Shown: positions 20,980 through 33,426, counted from the first letter of the stretch. The stretch is DNA of 64,000 nucleotides from Rhizopus sp. PT2906 (GCA_025529335.1 JAMYHX010000032.1:102808-166807), one strand, 5' to 3'. The notes: generated by a model not told the origin, from the letters alone. Translations and numbers: made by a program.

Positions 20980-23202
20980 TTACACATTATTACAAAGACC
21001 ATTCATAAATATTTGATTTTCAATATCAACAATATCAGCTGCTACATGATTTGAAGGACAATCAATGCTTTCCAGCTTCTCCTCCCATGTCTTTGATTCA
21101 CCCAGTATCCTCGTATCCCAGACAGTTGCATTAAGTTCCGAGACAAATTTGTGCCTGACCTCAGCATCAAATACATCCACTCGAGGACCACTTACTTGTC
21201 GATCACGAGACGAGTGATCCACTCGACAGCAATAGAATTGAGGTGTACGATAAACGATGCGGGTCTTTGAGAGGTCATAATGAGTTTTGATTTGTAAAAT
21301 AAGTCGATCCACATCTCTTAGATAGGGCTCTAATTCTAAAAAGGCAGCATCCCAATTTCCAAGCGAAAACACTGCTACATCAGTAGCTACAGTATTACCA
21401 TCCACTGCAGTTTGCCAAGGAGGATTATTAAGATATGTAAGTCCATCCCATTTATAAGAGCTAATTTTAAAGGCATCTCTAGGATTACGCTTCCTAATCT
21501 CGGGATCATCCCATTCTGTATGGCCTAGACCTTTCGATTGAGCAATTGTATTGTTCATATCCACATTCACACGTCGTCCACCCGCATCAAACCACACGGG
21601 TTGCCAAAATGGTTCTGTGTAATCTTCGCAGTAGCAGCTTCTTGTCTGTTCAGGTATGAAATACTTGTATTCTTGAGGGGAACTGTAGCCAACCTCGGAC
21701 TGATTCATAGTTTGTGTAGGTAATGTAGCCTGACGCTTGTCCAAAGAATGTGTTAAAGTCTTGTTGATATTGGGTAAGAGATCGTCAGGAACAATAGACT
21801 CCGTAATGTGATTTTCCCAGTTTTTGCACCAATGACCGTGACTAATAAATTTTTTAAGTGATCGACGGATGTTTGAGTCGCCATACATATCCATCCCACG
21901 ACTGTATTTGTGAGCTACACAACGATTGAACTGCTCATAAGTTATATGACGGTATCTACAGCTATAAGGAGCCCAATATTTGCCATGGCGAGTAAGACCC
22001 AAGACCTGAACCTGTTTACGAGACTTTGGCCAAGGCAGCCATCTTCCAGGATGATCTGAACCGGTACAAAGAGTTAATTGCAGATGCTCATCCAGCAACT
22101 TCTCTGCAAGTTTCTCAGGATCATCATTATTTCTATCCCCAATAAGCAGCTTTTGAGTAGGTAGGACAGGTAATTCGATAGGTGCATAGGGTGTCACAGG
22201 GCCGTATTCAAAGTTGTACCTGCCTTCCAAAAATTCCAAGAGCGCAAAAAGTTTGTATTCACCTTCCTGAGGAAGAGTAATTTGAGCTTCATAGATACGC
22301 ATCCTCATCCGTTCATACAATTCGTCTTCCCTTAGACGCGCCCACTCTGGAAGGTTAGTGCTAACATGATTCAACATTCTTGCCATTGTTCTTAGCAGTC
22401 TGTGGCCCGACCAAGGTTGCATTTGAATAGGAAGGCTTGCGTTTGTTTTCAAGTCCTGAAGCCAGACCATGGCAGTATCCCACCAGGGGTAGGTCAAATC
22501 TTGATTATTTCTTGGATAGGGTTTATATAGAAAACGGTGTGGGTCTTCAGCATCTATAGGTCGATAAGGCACGATCAACCTTATGCACAGCTGATCGCCT
22601 TGATGAAGACTTGATTGATTAGAAAAGGGCAAGAGGACAAAAGGCTCGTTCAAGTTGATACTGTTGTCTTCGAAAAAGTCATCTGAATCTTTTGATGGAA
22701 CATATTCAGCCACGATATGACGGAGAATAGGGTAAGGAATAGGCTGTCGTGCGCAGGCAAATGTGTCACTGGAGGGATGTGTTGTATGATCTAACCACTG
22801 CTCTGTCCAGGGCACTGACTTCTTCAAAAGCTTATTGATGGTTACTGTCTCTATCATTCCCCTTGATCCAGGAAACCAAATGAGCATGTTATCTTCTACT
22901 GGGTATTTATCCAAATCAATATAGTATGGTTCTTTCTGCGTTGGAACTGTAAAGTTGATATTTCTATTGGGAATATAAGAGTTGTTTGTGGGTGATTTAT
23001 TTGACGATGGACTATCCGATAGATCTAGATTTTGATCCATTCCCTCCTCCTCTTCAAATGAATCAATATAATTTGACCGAGTGAAATATATTAAATAAGA
23101 TGTAACAGAGATAATCCCAATGGCCAAGATTAAAGCGTGCCATCTTTTTTTAGATGTTTGCCTTGGTGTTTGCTGCTCTAATAAAGAATATTCGGCAGTC
23201 AT
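20980..23202 (-). CDS. Type II membrane protein with PC-esterase/NXPE-like domain
   Basis: Single exon, 740 aa. A short cytosolic N-terminus precedes one transmembrane anchor (about 21-41, WHALILAIGIISVTSYLIYF). The lumenal part has several N-glycosylation sequons. The C-terminal half (about 400-740) holds a GDS motif (MDMYGDSNIRR), many cysteines (CYCEDY, YCCRVDH), and near the end DCPSNHVAADIVDIENQ, which has the spacing of the C-terminal DxxH-type block in PC-esterases. Related proteins (NXPE, TBL, Cas1-like) are Golgi enzymes or acetyltransferases modifying glycans. The substrate is unknown. Absence of introns over 2.2 kb is unusual beside its intron-rich neighbours. Confidence 0.6.
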   Translation of the reverse strand: MTAEYSLLEQQTPRQTSKKRWHALILAIGIISVTSYLIYFTRSNYIDSFEEEEGMDQNLDLSDSPSSNKSPTNNSYIPNRNINFTVPTQKEPYYIDLDKYPVEDNMLIWFPGSRGMIETVTINKLLKKSVPWTEQWLDHTTHPSSDTFACARQPIPYPILRHIVAEYVPSKDSDDFFEDNSINLNEPFVLLPFSNQSSLHQGDQLCIRLIVPYRPIDAEDPHRFLYKPYPRNNQDLTYPWWDTAMVWLQDLKTNASLPIQMQPWSGHRLLRTMARMLNHVSTNLPEWARLREDELYERMRMRIYEAQITLPQEGEYKLFALLEFLEGRYNFEYGPVTPYAPIELPVLPTQKLLIGDRNNDDPEKLAEKLLDEHLQLTLCTGSDHPGRWLPWPKSRKQVQVLGLTRHGKYWAPYSCRYRHITYEQFNRCVAHKYSRGMDMYGDSNIRRSLKKFISHGHWCKNWENHITESIVPDDLLPNINKTLTHSLDKRQATLPTQTMNQSEVGYSSPQEYKYFIPEQTRSCYCEDYTEPFWQPVWFDAGGRRVNVDMNNTIAQSKGLGHTEWDDPEIRKRNPRDAFKISSYKWDGLTYLNNPPWQTAVDGNTVATDVAVFSLGNWDAAFLELEPYLRDVDRLILQIKTHYDLSKTRIVYRTPQFYCCRVDHSSRDRQVSGPRVDVFDAEVRHKFVSELNATVWDTRILGESKTWEEKLESIDCPSNHVAADIVDIENQIFMNGLCNNV

Positions 23203-24534
23203 TTAAAAAGGGGGGGAAAGAAAGCAAAAAAAAGGAAATAAAATAGAGACTAATTAAGCTATAGTCTGGAATTAAAATAAGTCTATTTTTGTGGAGACCA
23301 AAAGCGGAAAGACTCTGATTTATAAGAATACTAAGGGGTAGCTTGCAGTTGACTCCAAGTGGTGTTCAACAAACAAACATCGCGTGTCCATCAAGCTTCG
23401 TCACTAAAGATCAACAATGACGATCCCACAGTTTTCTATTCTCAAGTTTGGAGAGTGGGTCGTTCTGCGGGAAGCGTCTTCTTTTTTATAAGCTTTTTAC
23501 CATTTCTTGACACTTATGGATTTCACATTCATACATTTTATTACAATCCTCCCAACAAAAACCTTGATCACTACATTTCTTTTTTTTTCAAACAGTGAAG
23601 TATCCATGTAATGAGGATCGCCCTTGAATCCATTACAAGATATACGGGGGGCGTGAAGACGCTTCTGGGTTTTCCAGAAGAACCAAATGCTCCACATGCG
23701 TGACAACAATAACAGGCAGCAAGGTCGACTCCAGGGTCTCTAATGCTTCATTTATGATTACATATCCAGGCTGGGAGTTTAGTGAGTGATGACTGATATG
23801 GTTTGAATAAAATTTATAAATTACCTTTCTTTAATGTTATAAGCAAACTTCATTATATTGAATAATATGCTATCTTTAACCTGCTTTGTTGTCTTTTCTG
23901 TGTTTAGTTTTATTTCAAAAGAGGGAAAAAAAAACAAAGAGGAAAAGAAAGTATTGGGAATATTGAAAAGCTATACAACAATTACTCATAGAGCAACTTT
24001 TTTATTTTAAAAATAAACAGCATTCTTCCCATGCTTTTGATCTTTATTATGATTTTATGCGCTGAGCTTTGAACAATGCTCGTGTTGACGCAGCTTGTTA
24101 TACTCTTATATATGTCCTTGTTTTCTTTATGACATCAGAAAAGAGATCTGTTTATATATTGAATAACACCATCAGCTATCTTGACGAGAAGCACTTGTCA
24201 ACTTTATAATGGCCTCAGTAATAGCATCTGATAAAAAAAAGGAACTTTTTCATATTGATAATATATTTATGCATAAGCAGTTATGATTGTTTTTTTTTAC
24301 GTTTTTGATTTTAATGTAGTGGGATGTATTGATATAGTCATTGAATAGTAAAATACAAACAATTTGTATCTTTATTTAATAAAAACATACAACCACTCTA
24401 CCTTTAAATAAATATTAATAGCTGGGGTTTTTTTTTTTTTGTACACACACACACACACACTGATTGCTCCGCATAAATTAACTGGTATTTTCTATTCTTT
24501 CTTTCTTTTTCTCTTGGTTTCTTGCCTTTACATA
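23203..24534. other. Intergenic region upstream of HSP78
   Basis: No convincing gene. A CA dinucleotide run (24443-24460) preceded by a T tract lies about 75 bp upstream of the HSP78 start. No heat-shock element array was clear by eye. Confidence 0.5.
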
Positions 24535-27500
24535 ATGTTAAGACTACCTCAACGTAACATTCTTCGTAACACAACATCGTCAACAATAACAAAAATAACG
24601 CGTCGCTCATTACACTTGCATGACGTGAAAAAGCCATGCAATGTCAAAATTCCTTCTTCCACTATTGCAATCACTTTAAGACAGCAACACTGGAAAACAA
24701 ACAGTGGCTTACTCTATAGCTCAAAGAGACTCTACAATGGTAAATCTTCCTAAGCTGTCTCTCCCTCGAGCATCCTTTCAGCTAACACTCTTTATCTTGA
24801 ACTGACAGGTGGTATGCCTCAAGGTGGATTTCGATTAAATCCAAACCAGGCTCAGGAACAACAAAAGGCACTAGAACAATATGTAATTAAACTCAATGTA
24901 TTATAGATTAAGAATCAAATATCTAATGTCTATGCTAGGGTATTGATCTTACTGCGATGGCAGAAAAGGGCAAATTAGGTAAATTGATTCTGGAGATTTC
25001 CAATTCGGTGATTAAAACTTTGCATTAATCTAGACCCTGTTATTGGTCGTGATGAGGAGATTCGAAGAACACTTGAAGGTAAGCTTATGGAAAAAGTGGA
25101 TATTATCAAAGCTTTAACACTAAGGTTTTCATAGTGTAAGGACATATATTCTATAAATCATTCAAAGAGAGAGAGAGAAAGATTGACGTTGCTCTATAGC
25201 TTGGCTCGACGTACAAAGAACAACCCAGTACTTATTGGTGAAGCAGGGTAAGAATATAAGGACAACAACAAAGAAAGAGGGAACTAATGTTCTAATAGTG
25301 TTGGTAAAACCGCTATCGCTGAAGTAAGTTTAAGGTGATATATGCTAGAATATTTCCCTAAACTGAAGATGTAGGGACTTGCTCAACGCATTATCTCCAA
25401 TGAAGTTCCCGAATCTATTCAAGGAAAGCGTGTAGTTGCATTAGATTTAGGAGTAAGTAGGACCAAGCAAATTTCCTCGTAGATTCAAATATATTAATGT
25501 ATCTATATATAGGCACTTGTAGCTGGTGCTAAATATAGGTAAAATAACTTACTCGATGAAAACATCAAGATTTAATATCCATATTAGAGGTGAATTTGAA
25601 GATCGACTGAAAGGTGTACTAAAGGAAGTCTCTGAATCTGAGGGAAAGATTATCCTATTTATCGACGAAATACACATGCTTCTTGGACTAGGAAAGTCAG
25701 AAGGAGCCATGGATGCCGGTAACCTGCTCAAGCCTGCTCTTGCAAGAGGTCAACTTCGCTGTGTAGGCGCAACAACTGTTGATGAATATCGCAAGTACAT
25801 CATGCAAGACCCAGCTTTAGCGCGACGTTTTCAGCAGGTCATGGTAAACGAACCTTCAGTACAAGACACTATTTCTATTCTCCGTGGTCTTAAGGAACGT
25901 TATGAAGTACATCATGGTGTGCGTATTTCTGATGCTGCTATTGTTGCAGCAGCCCTACATTCACACCGATATATCGCAGATCGATTCCTTCCGGATAAGG
26001 CTATTGATCTACTTGATGAAGCCTGCTCAAAGCTTAGACTACAGCAAGAAAGTAAACCAGAGGCTCTTGAAAGTTTGGATCGTCAAATTATGACAATTCA
26101 GATCGAATTAGAATCTTTGCGCAAAGAAACAGACGTCATGTCGGTTGAGCGAAGAGAAAAGCTAAAAGCCGACCTTGAAACAAAGCAAAAAGAAAGCGAA
26201 CGGCTATCAGCTATTTGGAACCAAGAGCGTAAAAAATTGGAAGATATTAAGCGAGTCAAAGAAGATTTAGAAAAGGCGCGTGTTGAATTAGAAGCAGCCC
26301 AAAGAAACGGTAACTTCCAGCGTGCCTCTGAGCTTCGTTATGGTGTCATTCCTAGTTTGGAAAAACAGCTTCCGACAGACACAGCAGAAGAAGAGAACCC
26401 TGAGTCGCTTATTCATGAGCGTGTGACATCAAATGACATTGCGCGCGTAGTATCGCATATGACGGGTATTCCAGTAAGAAACCTTATGAAGGGTGAACGA
26501 GAAAAGTTACTGCATATGGAGGATGTCTTATCGGAGCGTGTTGTTGGTCAAGATGAGGCAATCAAGGCTGTAGCAGAAGCTGTTCGCCTCAGCCGAGCTG
26601 GTCTTCAAAATCCATCTAGACCTATTGCTTCTTTCCTATTCTTGGGACCCACAGGTGTGGGCAAGACTGAGCTCTGTAAGACGATTGCAAAATTCCTGTT
26701 TGATACAGAGAATGCCATTGTACGAGTTGACATGTCTGAGTATATGGAAAAATTCAGTGTTAGTCGCTTGATCGGTTCTCCTCCAGGATATGTCGGACAT
26801 GAAGAAGGTGGCGAACTTACTGAAGCAGTTAGACGTAGACCCTACGCTGTTGTCCTCTTGGATGAAATGGAAAAGGCTCATAGAGATGTTTCGAACATTC
26901 TATTACAAGTCTTGGATGACGGTATCTTGACGGATACAAAAGGCAGAAAAATCGATTTCCGCAACACAATTATCATCATGACATCTAACCTCGGTGCGGA
27001 AGCTTTAGTATCAGATAGCGGGGTTAGTGGCGAAGTGAGTCGAATGGCTAAAGAACGCGTACTTGATGCAGTCAAGCACTCATTTGCACCAGAATTCATC
27101 AACCGTATTGACGAAATGGTCATATTCAACCGCCTATCAAAGGAAGCTCTTAGGGATATTGTCGATGTTCGCTTAAAGGAAATTGAGGAGAGAACAAGTG
27201 ATCGCCGCATAAAAATTGACGTTGATGTCAAGGCTAGAGACTGGTTAGGCGAGCGCGGATATGATCCCGCTTATGGTGCTCGTCCTTTGAACCGCTTGAT
27301 TCAAAAGAAGCTCTTGAACCCATTGGCTCGCTTATTGATCGACGGAGGTATCCGTACTGGCGAGACGGCAAAAGTAACGGTTGAAAGATTACCCTCTGGC
27401 GAAACAGATTTAGTCGTTCACCGTAATCATGAACCAGGCACTGCCTCTACAGAAGAGAAAAACTTGATTGAAGAAAAGATGGCACCTGTTGGTGATCAAG

Positions 27501-27553
27501 AATCCGTCATTCAAGAGGAAGAAGAGAACAACAAGAAAGATGACCAAGCTTAA
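24535..27553 (+). CDS. HSP78: Mitochondrial disaggregase Hsp78 (ClpB family)
   Basis: Exons are 24535-24739, 24809-24882, 24939-24978, 25034-25078, 25135 (one base), 25200-25247, 25299-25323, 25375-25452, 25513-25538 and 25588-27553; they total 2508 nt (835 aa). A basic N-terminus (about 70 residues) is a likely mitochondrial presequence; the ClpB N-domain is absent, as in Hsp78. NBD1 has Walker A GEAGVGKT and Walker B ILFIDEIH. A coiled-coil middle domain follows, then NBD2 with GPTGVGKT and VLLDEMEKAH, and the C-domain GYDPAYGARPLNR. It resolubilises aggregates in the matrix with mtHsp70. Without the one-base exon the frame is lost between RRTLE and LARRTKNNP; with it the residue is Val, as expected for the family. 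Confidence 0.95.
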
Positions 27554-27644
27554 TTTTATTTGTAAAATGCGGAATTTAAGTTGTCTGCTTTATTTTTTTT
27601 TTTTCTTTTTTTCTTTTTTTGTACTTTTACTTTTTTATATAAAC

Positions 27645-28721
27645 ATGCCTGTTCACGAATCTAATAAAGTCATTTACCTTGAACATCCTTCTGGTTCAAA
27701 AGCTGAAATTGCTCTTTTTGGTATGATAACAAAGCCTTATATTCTAGAATAATATCTTTACGCTTTTGTTTTAACGCGTCTTATCAGGCTCAACCCTTAC
27801 TAGTTGGGTGGTTGATGGTAAAGAGCGTATTTTTGTTAGGTAAACTTTCAAAAGGTGGCCTGTTATCTCATAAAGTAACTTTGGATGAATAGTAAATTAG
27901 CCAAACGTGATGGAAGCAAAGCTATTCGTGGAGGAATTCCAATTTGTTTCCCTATCTTTGGCACTAAAGAGACTGTTAGTCTTCCTCAACACGGTAAAAG
28001 TCATATAATTTATAAATGAATGATCCTCATCTCGTAACCTTACTTAGGCTTTGCTCGTAATACATATTGGGAATACCTTGGAATTGTCACTGATAACGAT
28101 AAGGTCTCGGTCCGTTTGGGATTAAAGGACACCCAACTTTCACAAGAAGCCAGAAATGCATGGCCACATTCTTTCCGCTTAATTTATACTGTTACATTGA
28201 CAAAGAACTCATTGGAAACGGTCTGTACTTTAAAGAATGAAGACGAAGACACGTTTGAGTTCAATACGCTTCTTCACACCTATTTTGCAGTTCCTGTAAG
28301 TAGTAACTAAAGAAACTGAGATTGTCAAAAAATAATCAAAAGTTACTATTAGGATATTACCAAAGTGCAGATCCAAGGATTGACTTCTTGTGAATATATT
28401 GACAAAGTTCAAGGAAGTGCCAAAGCCTTGGAGAAAAATGAAAAGATAACAATCTCACAAGAGGTAGACAGAGTTTATAAGAATGTGCAGGACAAGCTTC
28501 TTCTTGAAATTGGTGATGGAAGCGCCATTAGCATTGAGAAGAATAACTTGAAAGACACAGTTGTATGGAATCCTTGGATCGAAAAGGCAAAGGGTTTGAA
28601 TGATTTTGATGATGAAGAGTACAAGAACATGGTCTGTGTTGAAGCTGGAAGTGTAGCTGATTGGGTTAAACTAGCAGGAGGTCAAACCTGGACTGCAGGT
28701 CAAACTTTGACAGTTCTCTAA
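27645..28721 (+). CDS. Glucose-6-phosphate 1-epimerase (aldose-1-epimerase family)
   Basis: Exons are 27645-27720, 27788-27839, 27893-27993, 28048-28295 and 28353-28721, giving 281 aa, close to yeast Ymr099c. Conserved stretches are STLTSWVVDGKERIFVS, RGGIPICFPIFG, HGFARNTYWE (catalytic His), FNTLLHTYFAV, VWNPWIEKAKG and the end MVCVEAGSV. The enzyme interconverts alpha and beta anomers of glucose 6-phosphate in the cytosol, feeding glycolysis and the pentose phosphate pathway. It starts about 90 bp after the HSP78 stop. Confidence 0.93.
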
Positions 28722-29066
28722 TATTCTTCCCCTTTTTACTTTCCATGAATAAAAACTTGCTATATGCATAACTTTTTATAAAAGCAAAGTAACAAAAAAG
28801 TGTGAATGTATGTATAAATCAAACAAACGATACTTTCGATATATGCATAAAGGCTTTCGTTGTTTGCTGCATAAGACTACGATCAGAATGTCAATCATTT
28901 TGGTTGTGGTAAGTTTTTATTGGTTGTTAATTAAGTAACCGATTGGCACAAGAAAAGATTAAGCATATTTGTTTTTTTTGTTTTTGTTTTTTTTTTCTCT
29001 TTTTCTTTTTTATAAACACTCTTCTTTCTTTCTAAGCAGAAAAAGAAAAAGAAAAAAATTTCAAAT

Positions 29067-29966
29067 ATGGCAAGCGTCAAGGAACAAATGGAGACCTTTA
29101 GTACAAAGGCAGAAGATATCCTGGATAAAGTAGGACAACCTTTAAAACCTTATATCCCAGCCATGTCAAGATTCCTTATTGTTGCTACATTCCTTGAAGA
29201 CTCCTTACGTATCGTCACACAGTGGAGAGATCAACTTAGCTTTATGCAAGACGTCAGACACTTCCCAAGAGGCCTTAGCCATTTATTTCTTGGCCTTAAT
29301 GTTTTGGTAAATATTTCGTGTTTTAGAAAAAAGGAGAGAAAAATAAAAAACGTCTGATTCATGTGGAAATAACTATAGGTCATGCTCAGTGCCTCTTCCT
29401 TGATCATCGCTAAAAGACATCAAGCATATGCTATTTATGGTCTTATGGGCGTGATTGTCAGTCAAGCTTTTGGATATGGCTTAGTTTTTGATATGTCCTT
29501 CTTTTTACGTAACTTGTCAGTGATGGGTGGTCTAATGATGGTCTTGTCCGAAACCATGGTTAAGCGCAAGCAAATGTTTGCTGCTTTACCACAAATTTCA
29601 GAAACAAACCGTCGTATGTATATACAACTCGCAGGTCGTATCTTGCTTATCTTTCTCTTCATTGGTTCCGCTTTCCATGGTGATTGGTCTTTAATACGTA
29701 TCGTTGTCTCTCTCTTTGGCTTGGCTGCATGTGTCATGGTAGCTGTTGGCTTCAAAGCAAAGTGGTCAGCCATGTTTTTGGTTCTCTTCTTGTCTGTTCT
29801 AAATGTATTTGTCAACAACTTTTGGTCAGTTCAACACAGTTACTACAAGCGCGATTTCTTAAGATACGACTTCTTCCAGTCTTTAAGTACAGTTGGTGGC
29901 TTCTTGTTATTGGTTAGCACTGGCCCTGGTGGGTTAAGTTACGATGAAAAGAAAAAGGAATTTTAA
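29067..29966 (+). CDS. ERV29: ER cargo receptor SURF4/Erv29
   Basis: Exons are 29067-29306 and 29379-29966, giving 275 aa. Conserved blocks are SRFLIVATFLEDSLRIVTQW, LGLNVLVMLSASSLII, GRILLIFLFIG and SVQHSYYKRDFLRYDFFQ, with multiple transmembrane helices throughout. The C-terminus (EKKKEF) has lysines at -3 and -4, a COPI-binding retrieval signal. Erv29/SURF4 loads soluble secretory cargo into COPII vesicles and cycles between ER and Golgi. Confidence 0.96.
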
Positions 29967-30943
29967 AAGGATATAAAAATGAACAACACACACATCAACA
30001 AGAAAAGGAAAATAGGTCAACAAAAAAATAAAAAGCGTGTAAAGTATTAGTACATTACTAGGCTACCTGTGTGTCTTATCAAGTGTTAAACACAGTTAAT
30101 GAAAATTGTATTATATTAGTTGTATTAAGTGCGCTACTCTTGTTAAAATAGTTCAGAGTAACAGGAGTTTAAGTAAAGATGAAAACAAGAGTTAGCTTGA
30201 GAAGGAGTAATAATGTACATCGTGAATAAAAAGTAGAATGAAACATCTTGAGGATTCTATCGTCACTGTAAATTAATGCTGGGCTATGAACAAACATGCA
30301 GGCTGATATTTCGAAATATTGTACACTCAAAGACTGGGATTTGGTTAAAATATACAAATGCTTATGTTTACAACTCTTTATTTTCAAAAATCAAGGTAAG
30401 CAAACTTTTTGTTTTGACGCATAATGTTTATTTATAAGATAACACGGATGCATAATCTATGTTACTCCCCTTCATGTTTATTTTAAAATAGCTCTTAAAG
30501 ATTACTTCTTCATTTCTCCAAATTCAATGCTTCATAAAAGCGATGATACTTTTCAAGAGTAGTATTCTACTGTACCTGACGCATGATAAGCCTTTTCACA
30601 GCTCATACTGATCGTCATAAATTAACGACAAAAGTAATATAATATAAAATTTAAAGAAAAGGTTGTGATTCAAATCGTAAGTGATTTATTGAATGGTTTC
30701 TCTTTGAGGATTTAAAAGAAATTGCTTATAGTCTTGATAAATAAAGTTGGTATTTGAGTATTGTGATCTTATCTATGCCGCTTTATAATGTAATTTGTGT
30801 TGCATTACCTTCCTATATTTTAGATAAAGCATAGTTAGTTACTCGTTTCAGGTTCTGCCAAAAGGAAGGCTCAATAGCATGATTTGGGTAATGTATGGAT
30901 AAATATTTACCCGGAAATATTGAAAAAAATTTAGACACTGGAT
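29967..30943. other. Intergenic region, no CDS
   Basis: AT-rich DNA between the Erv29 gene and tRNA-Tyr. No ORF with protein-like features and no further RNA gene was recognised. Confidence 0.5.
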
Positions 30944-31027
30944 TCCGGCCTACCAGATTCGAACTAGTGACCTAAAGATGACAGCATTCACTACAGTCTT
31001 CCGCTCTACCAACTGAGCTAAGGCCGG
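30944..31027 (-). tRNA. tRNA-Tyr (GUA) with intron
   Basis: On the minus strand a 7 bp acceptor stem (CCGGCCT/AGGCCGG) has discriminator A. The D arm is GCTC-AGTTGGTA-GAGC, and the anticodon stem GAAGA/TCTTT carries loop CTGTAG (anticodon GTA). An 11 nt intron follows position 37, and the T arm contains GTTCGAATC. Eukaryotic tRNA-Tyr genes typically carry such an intron. The total is 84 nt. Confidence 0.95.
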
Positions 31028-31790
31028 TTCCTCTACAAAAGTGAGAGGGTTTTAATATTTTTATTATAATAATTGTATCACGTGATAATCATGTGGTCTG
31101 GAAGTATATTTCCCTTTTTTTTGTGCGTGTATCATTGGACAACGTCTCACATTTATCACATGATTTCCACGAGTATTTATTTTGATTTTTCGTGGTTTTG
31201 TTCATTGTTTTCATCAATTGCAATCAGCCTGATGGCAAATGCTGATATTATTTTCTGCTACTTTCATTTGCCTTGCAATATTTTCATAGGGGTTTCTATG
31301 CTTATCATCTTAAATAAATTGTGAAGTAGTTTGTTAAGTTTTTGTTACGTTCTTTATTAGGAACAAAGGCAGATTATAAATATAAATACAGCTAATGTTT
31401 GTTAATCACAAGATAAGTATACTCATAATACAAATGTTCAGATAGCAAATACAATATCAACGTAATTGTGAGCCAAGAAAAAAAAAACGTTTTAAACATG
31501 TAATGCTGGATGTCTTAAGCTTTGACTTTCACAGACAGTGCAGAGCAACAGATGAATGATTTAGTTTGTTGTTTCTTGGTCATTGGCTTATTTTTCTTGC
31601 TCTTTCTAACTTTCTTAATTTAAGCCATGTATGTCTCATTAACGCCTACATTTAGTTTCAATGAGCGTTAAATTAAGAGATAAAATGTCAAACAAATTGG
31701 CGCCTTCTTATTGGCTAAAGAAATTTCTCTCAGATGGTTAAAGCGTAAAGGTCTCACATACAGCAGATTTCATCCGTTCAATACTCAAAG
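31028..31790. other. Intergenic region between tRNA-Tyr and eEF1B-gamma
   Basis: No CDS. It includes the promoter of the probably highly expressed elongation factor gene. Confidence 0.5.
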
Positions 31791-33116
31791 ATGAGCCCCA
31801 TTGGTGTATGTAATCCACATCCATCCATCATATTTAAATACTCATAAGCTTCGATAGACCATCAAGACCTACCCCAACAACCCTCGTGTTGCCAAGGCTT
31901 GCATTGCTGTATGTTTGATAGTTGCAGTTCGAGAAAAGATGCTAATTCGTAATTTTAGGCTGCCTACAACGGTTTGGAATTCAATGTTGAACAATTCGAT
32001 CTTGCCAAGGACAGAACCCCCGAATTCTATGCCAGGTTTCCTTTGGGTAAGATCCCTGTCCTTGAATCTGCTCAAGTCGACCTCTTTGAATCTTCTGCTA
32101 TTGGCTACTACGCCGCTGCTCTCAAGGAAGATTCTCCTCTTTTGGGTAAGAATGCTGTTGAAAAGGCCTTGATCATGCAATGGGTTCTTTTCTGTGAAAC
32201 CGAACTCAACTCCAACTTGGGCGGTTGGTTGTACCCTCTTATGGGCTTCATGCCTTACCTCAAGCCCTCTGTTGATACCGCCACTGCCAACTTCAAGCGT
32301 GCCTTAGGTGCTTTGAACTCTGTTTTGTTAACCAAGACCTACCTCGTTGGTAACGATGTCACCTATGCTGATATCGCTGTTGTCACCAGTCTCTTCTACG
32401 CCTACACCAAATTGCTTGATAAGGCTGCTCGTGATGAATTCAAGAACGTCACCCGTTACTTCAACACTGTTGCCAACAAGCCTCATTTTAAGAAGTACCT
32501 TGGTGAATTCACTCTCTGTGAAACTCCCTTGAAGTACACTCCTCCCAAGAAGGAAACCAAGAAGAAGGAAGCTGCCCCTGCTAAGAAGGAAGCTGCTCCT
32601 GCCAAGAAGGAAGCCGCTGCTGATGAAGAAGAGCCTAAGCCTGCTCCTAAGCCCAAGTCCAAGTTGGATCTCTTGCCTCCTTCCAAGTTCATCTTGGATC
32701 AATGGAAGCGTGAATACTCTAACAATGACACCAAGGATGCTATCAAGTGGTTCTGGGAAAACTTCGACCCTGAGGGTTATTCTATCTGGAAGGTTGATTA
32801 CAAGTACAACGATGAATTGACTTTGACCTTCATGTCCAACAACTTGATTGGTGGTTTCTATGCTCGTCTTGAACGTGCTCACAAGTATGCTTTCGGTTCC
32901 ATGATCGTCCGTGGTGAAAACAACAACAACACCATTTCCGGTTACTTCGTCATCCGTGGTCAAGAAGTTCCTTTCGAAATCTCTGACGCTGCTGACTTCC
33001 CCTCTTTCAACTTCACCAAGATTGAACCCTCTCAATATGAAGAAAAGAAGGAAGAATTCTACAAGTACTTGGCTTGGGACTTTGAAGACTGTGTTGATGG
33101 CAAGGTCTTCAAATAA
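31791..33116 (+). CDS. TEF4: Translation elongation factor eEF1B gamma
   Basis: Exons are 31791-31805, 31858-31908 and 31959-33116, giving 407 aa. The first coding exon is 15 nt (MSPIG). A GST-like N-terminal domain (TIKTYPNNPRVAKA, ESSAIGYYAAAL) spans about 1-210. A Lys/Ala-rich linker with three near-identical KKEAAPA-like units follows, then the conserved eEF1G C-terminal domain (KWFWENFDPEGYSIWKVDYK, YLAWDFEDCVDGKVFK). The gamma subunit scaffolds the exchange factor for eEF1A. Codon use is strongly biased (AAG, GGT, CTT, GTC), unlike neighbouring genes, as expected for high expression. Confidence 0.97.
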
Positions 33117-33426
33117 ACACAACAATTTGCATTTAGTAATAAACCAACATTTCTCTCTCTTTTTCATTAACTGAGTCCCTTTTTCTTTCTCTTTTCGTAA
33201 AACGGTATCCCGGCCAAAGATTATTGTTCATAGTTACAATAGTCTTGCCAGCCGAGGGGTTATAAACTAACTGTTTGGAACCAAGATTGAATGATCTCCT
33301 ATAGACTCAGTGTTCAAAAGCTTCATCGACACAGAGACAGATACGTGATCTACATATTTAATCTCACATTTAAAACCCCATTTATCAGTGAATAAATCTA
33401 CTTCTTTCTTCCCTATCTCTTATCTT

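Noticed and set aside
23359..23709. ORFs on both strands upstream of HSP78
   Set aside because: Compositionally random, end in T-rich runs, and no recognised motif or intron model.
25079..25199. Simple single intron between HSP78 exons
   Set aside because: It shifts the frame by one base and destroys the conserved LARRTKNNPVLIGEAG segment, so the one-base exon model is preferred.
29462..29818. 118-codon minus-strand ORF
   Set aside because: Antisense shadow of the SURF4 exon.
31073..31324. 83-codon hydrophobic ORF after tRNA-Tyr
   Set aside because: No ATG at the ORF start, biased T-rich composition and no splice-extendable neighbours.
32328..33167. 279-codon minus-strand ORF opposite eEF1B-gamma
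   Set aside because: Antisense shadow produced by the strong codon bias of the elongation factor gene; composition is not protein-like.
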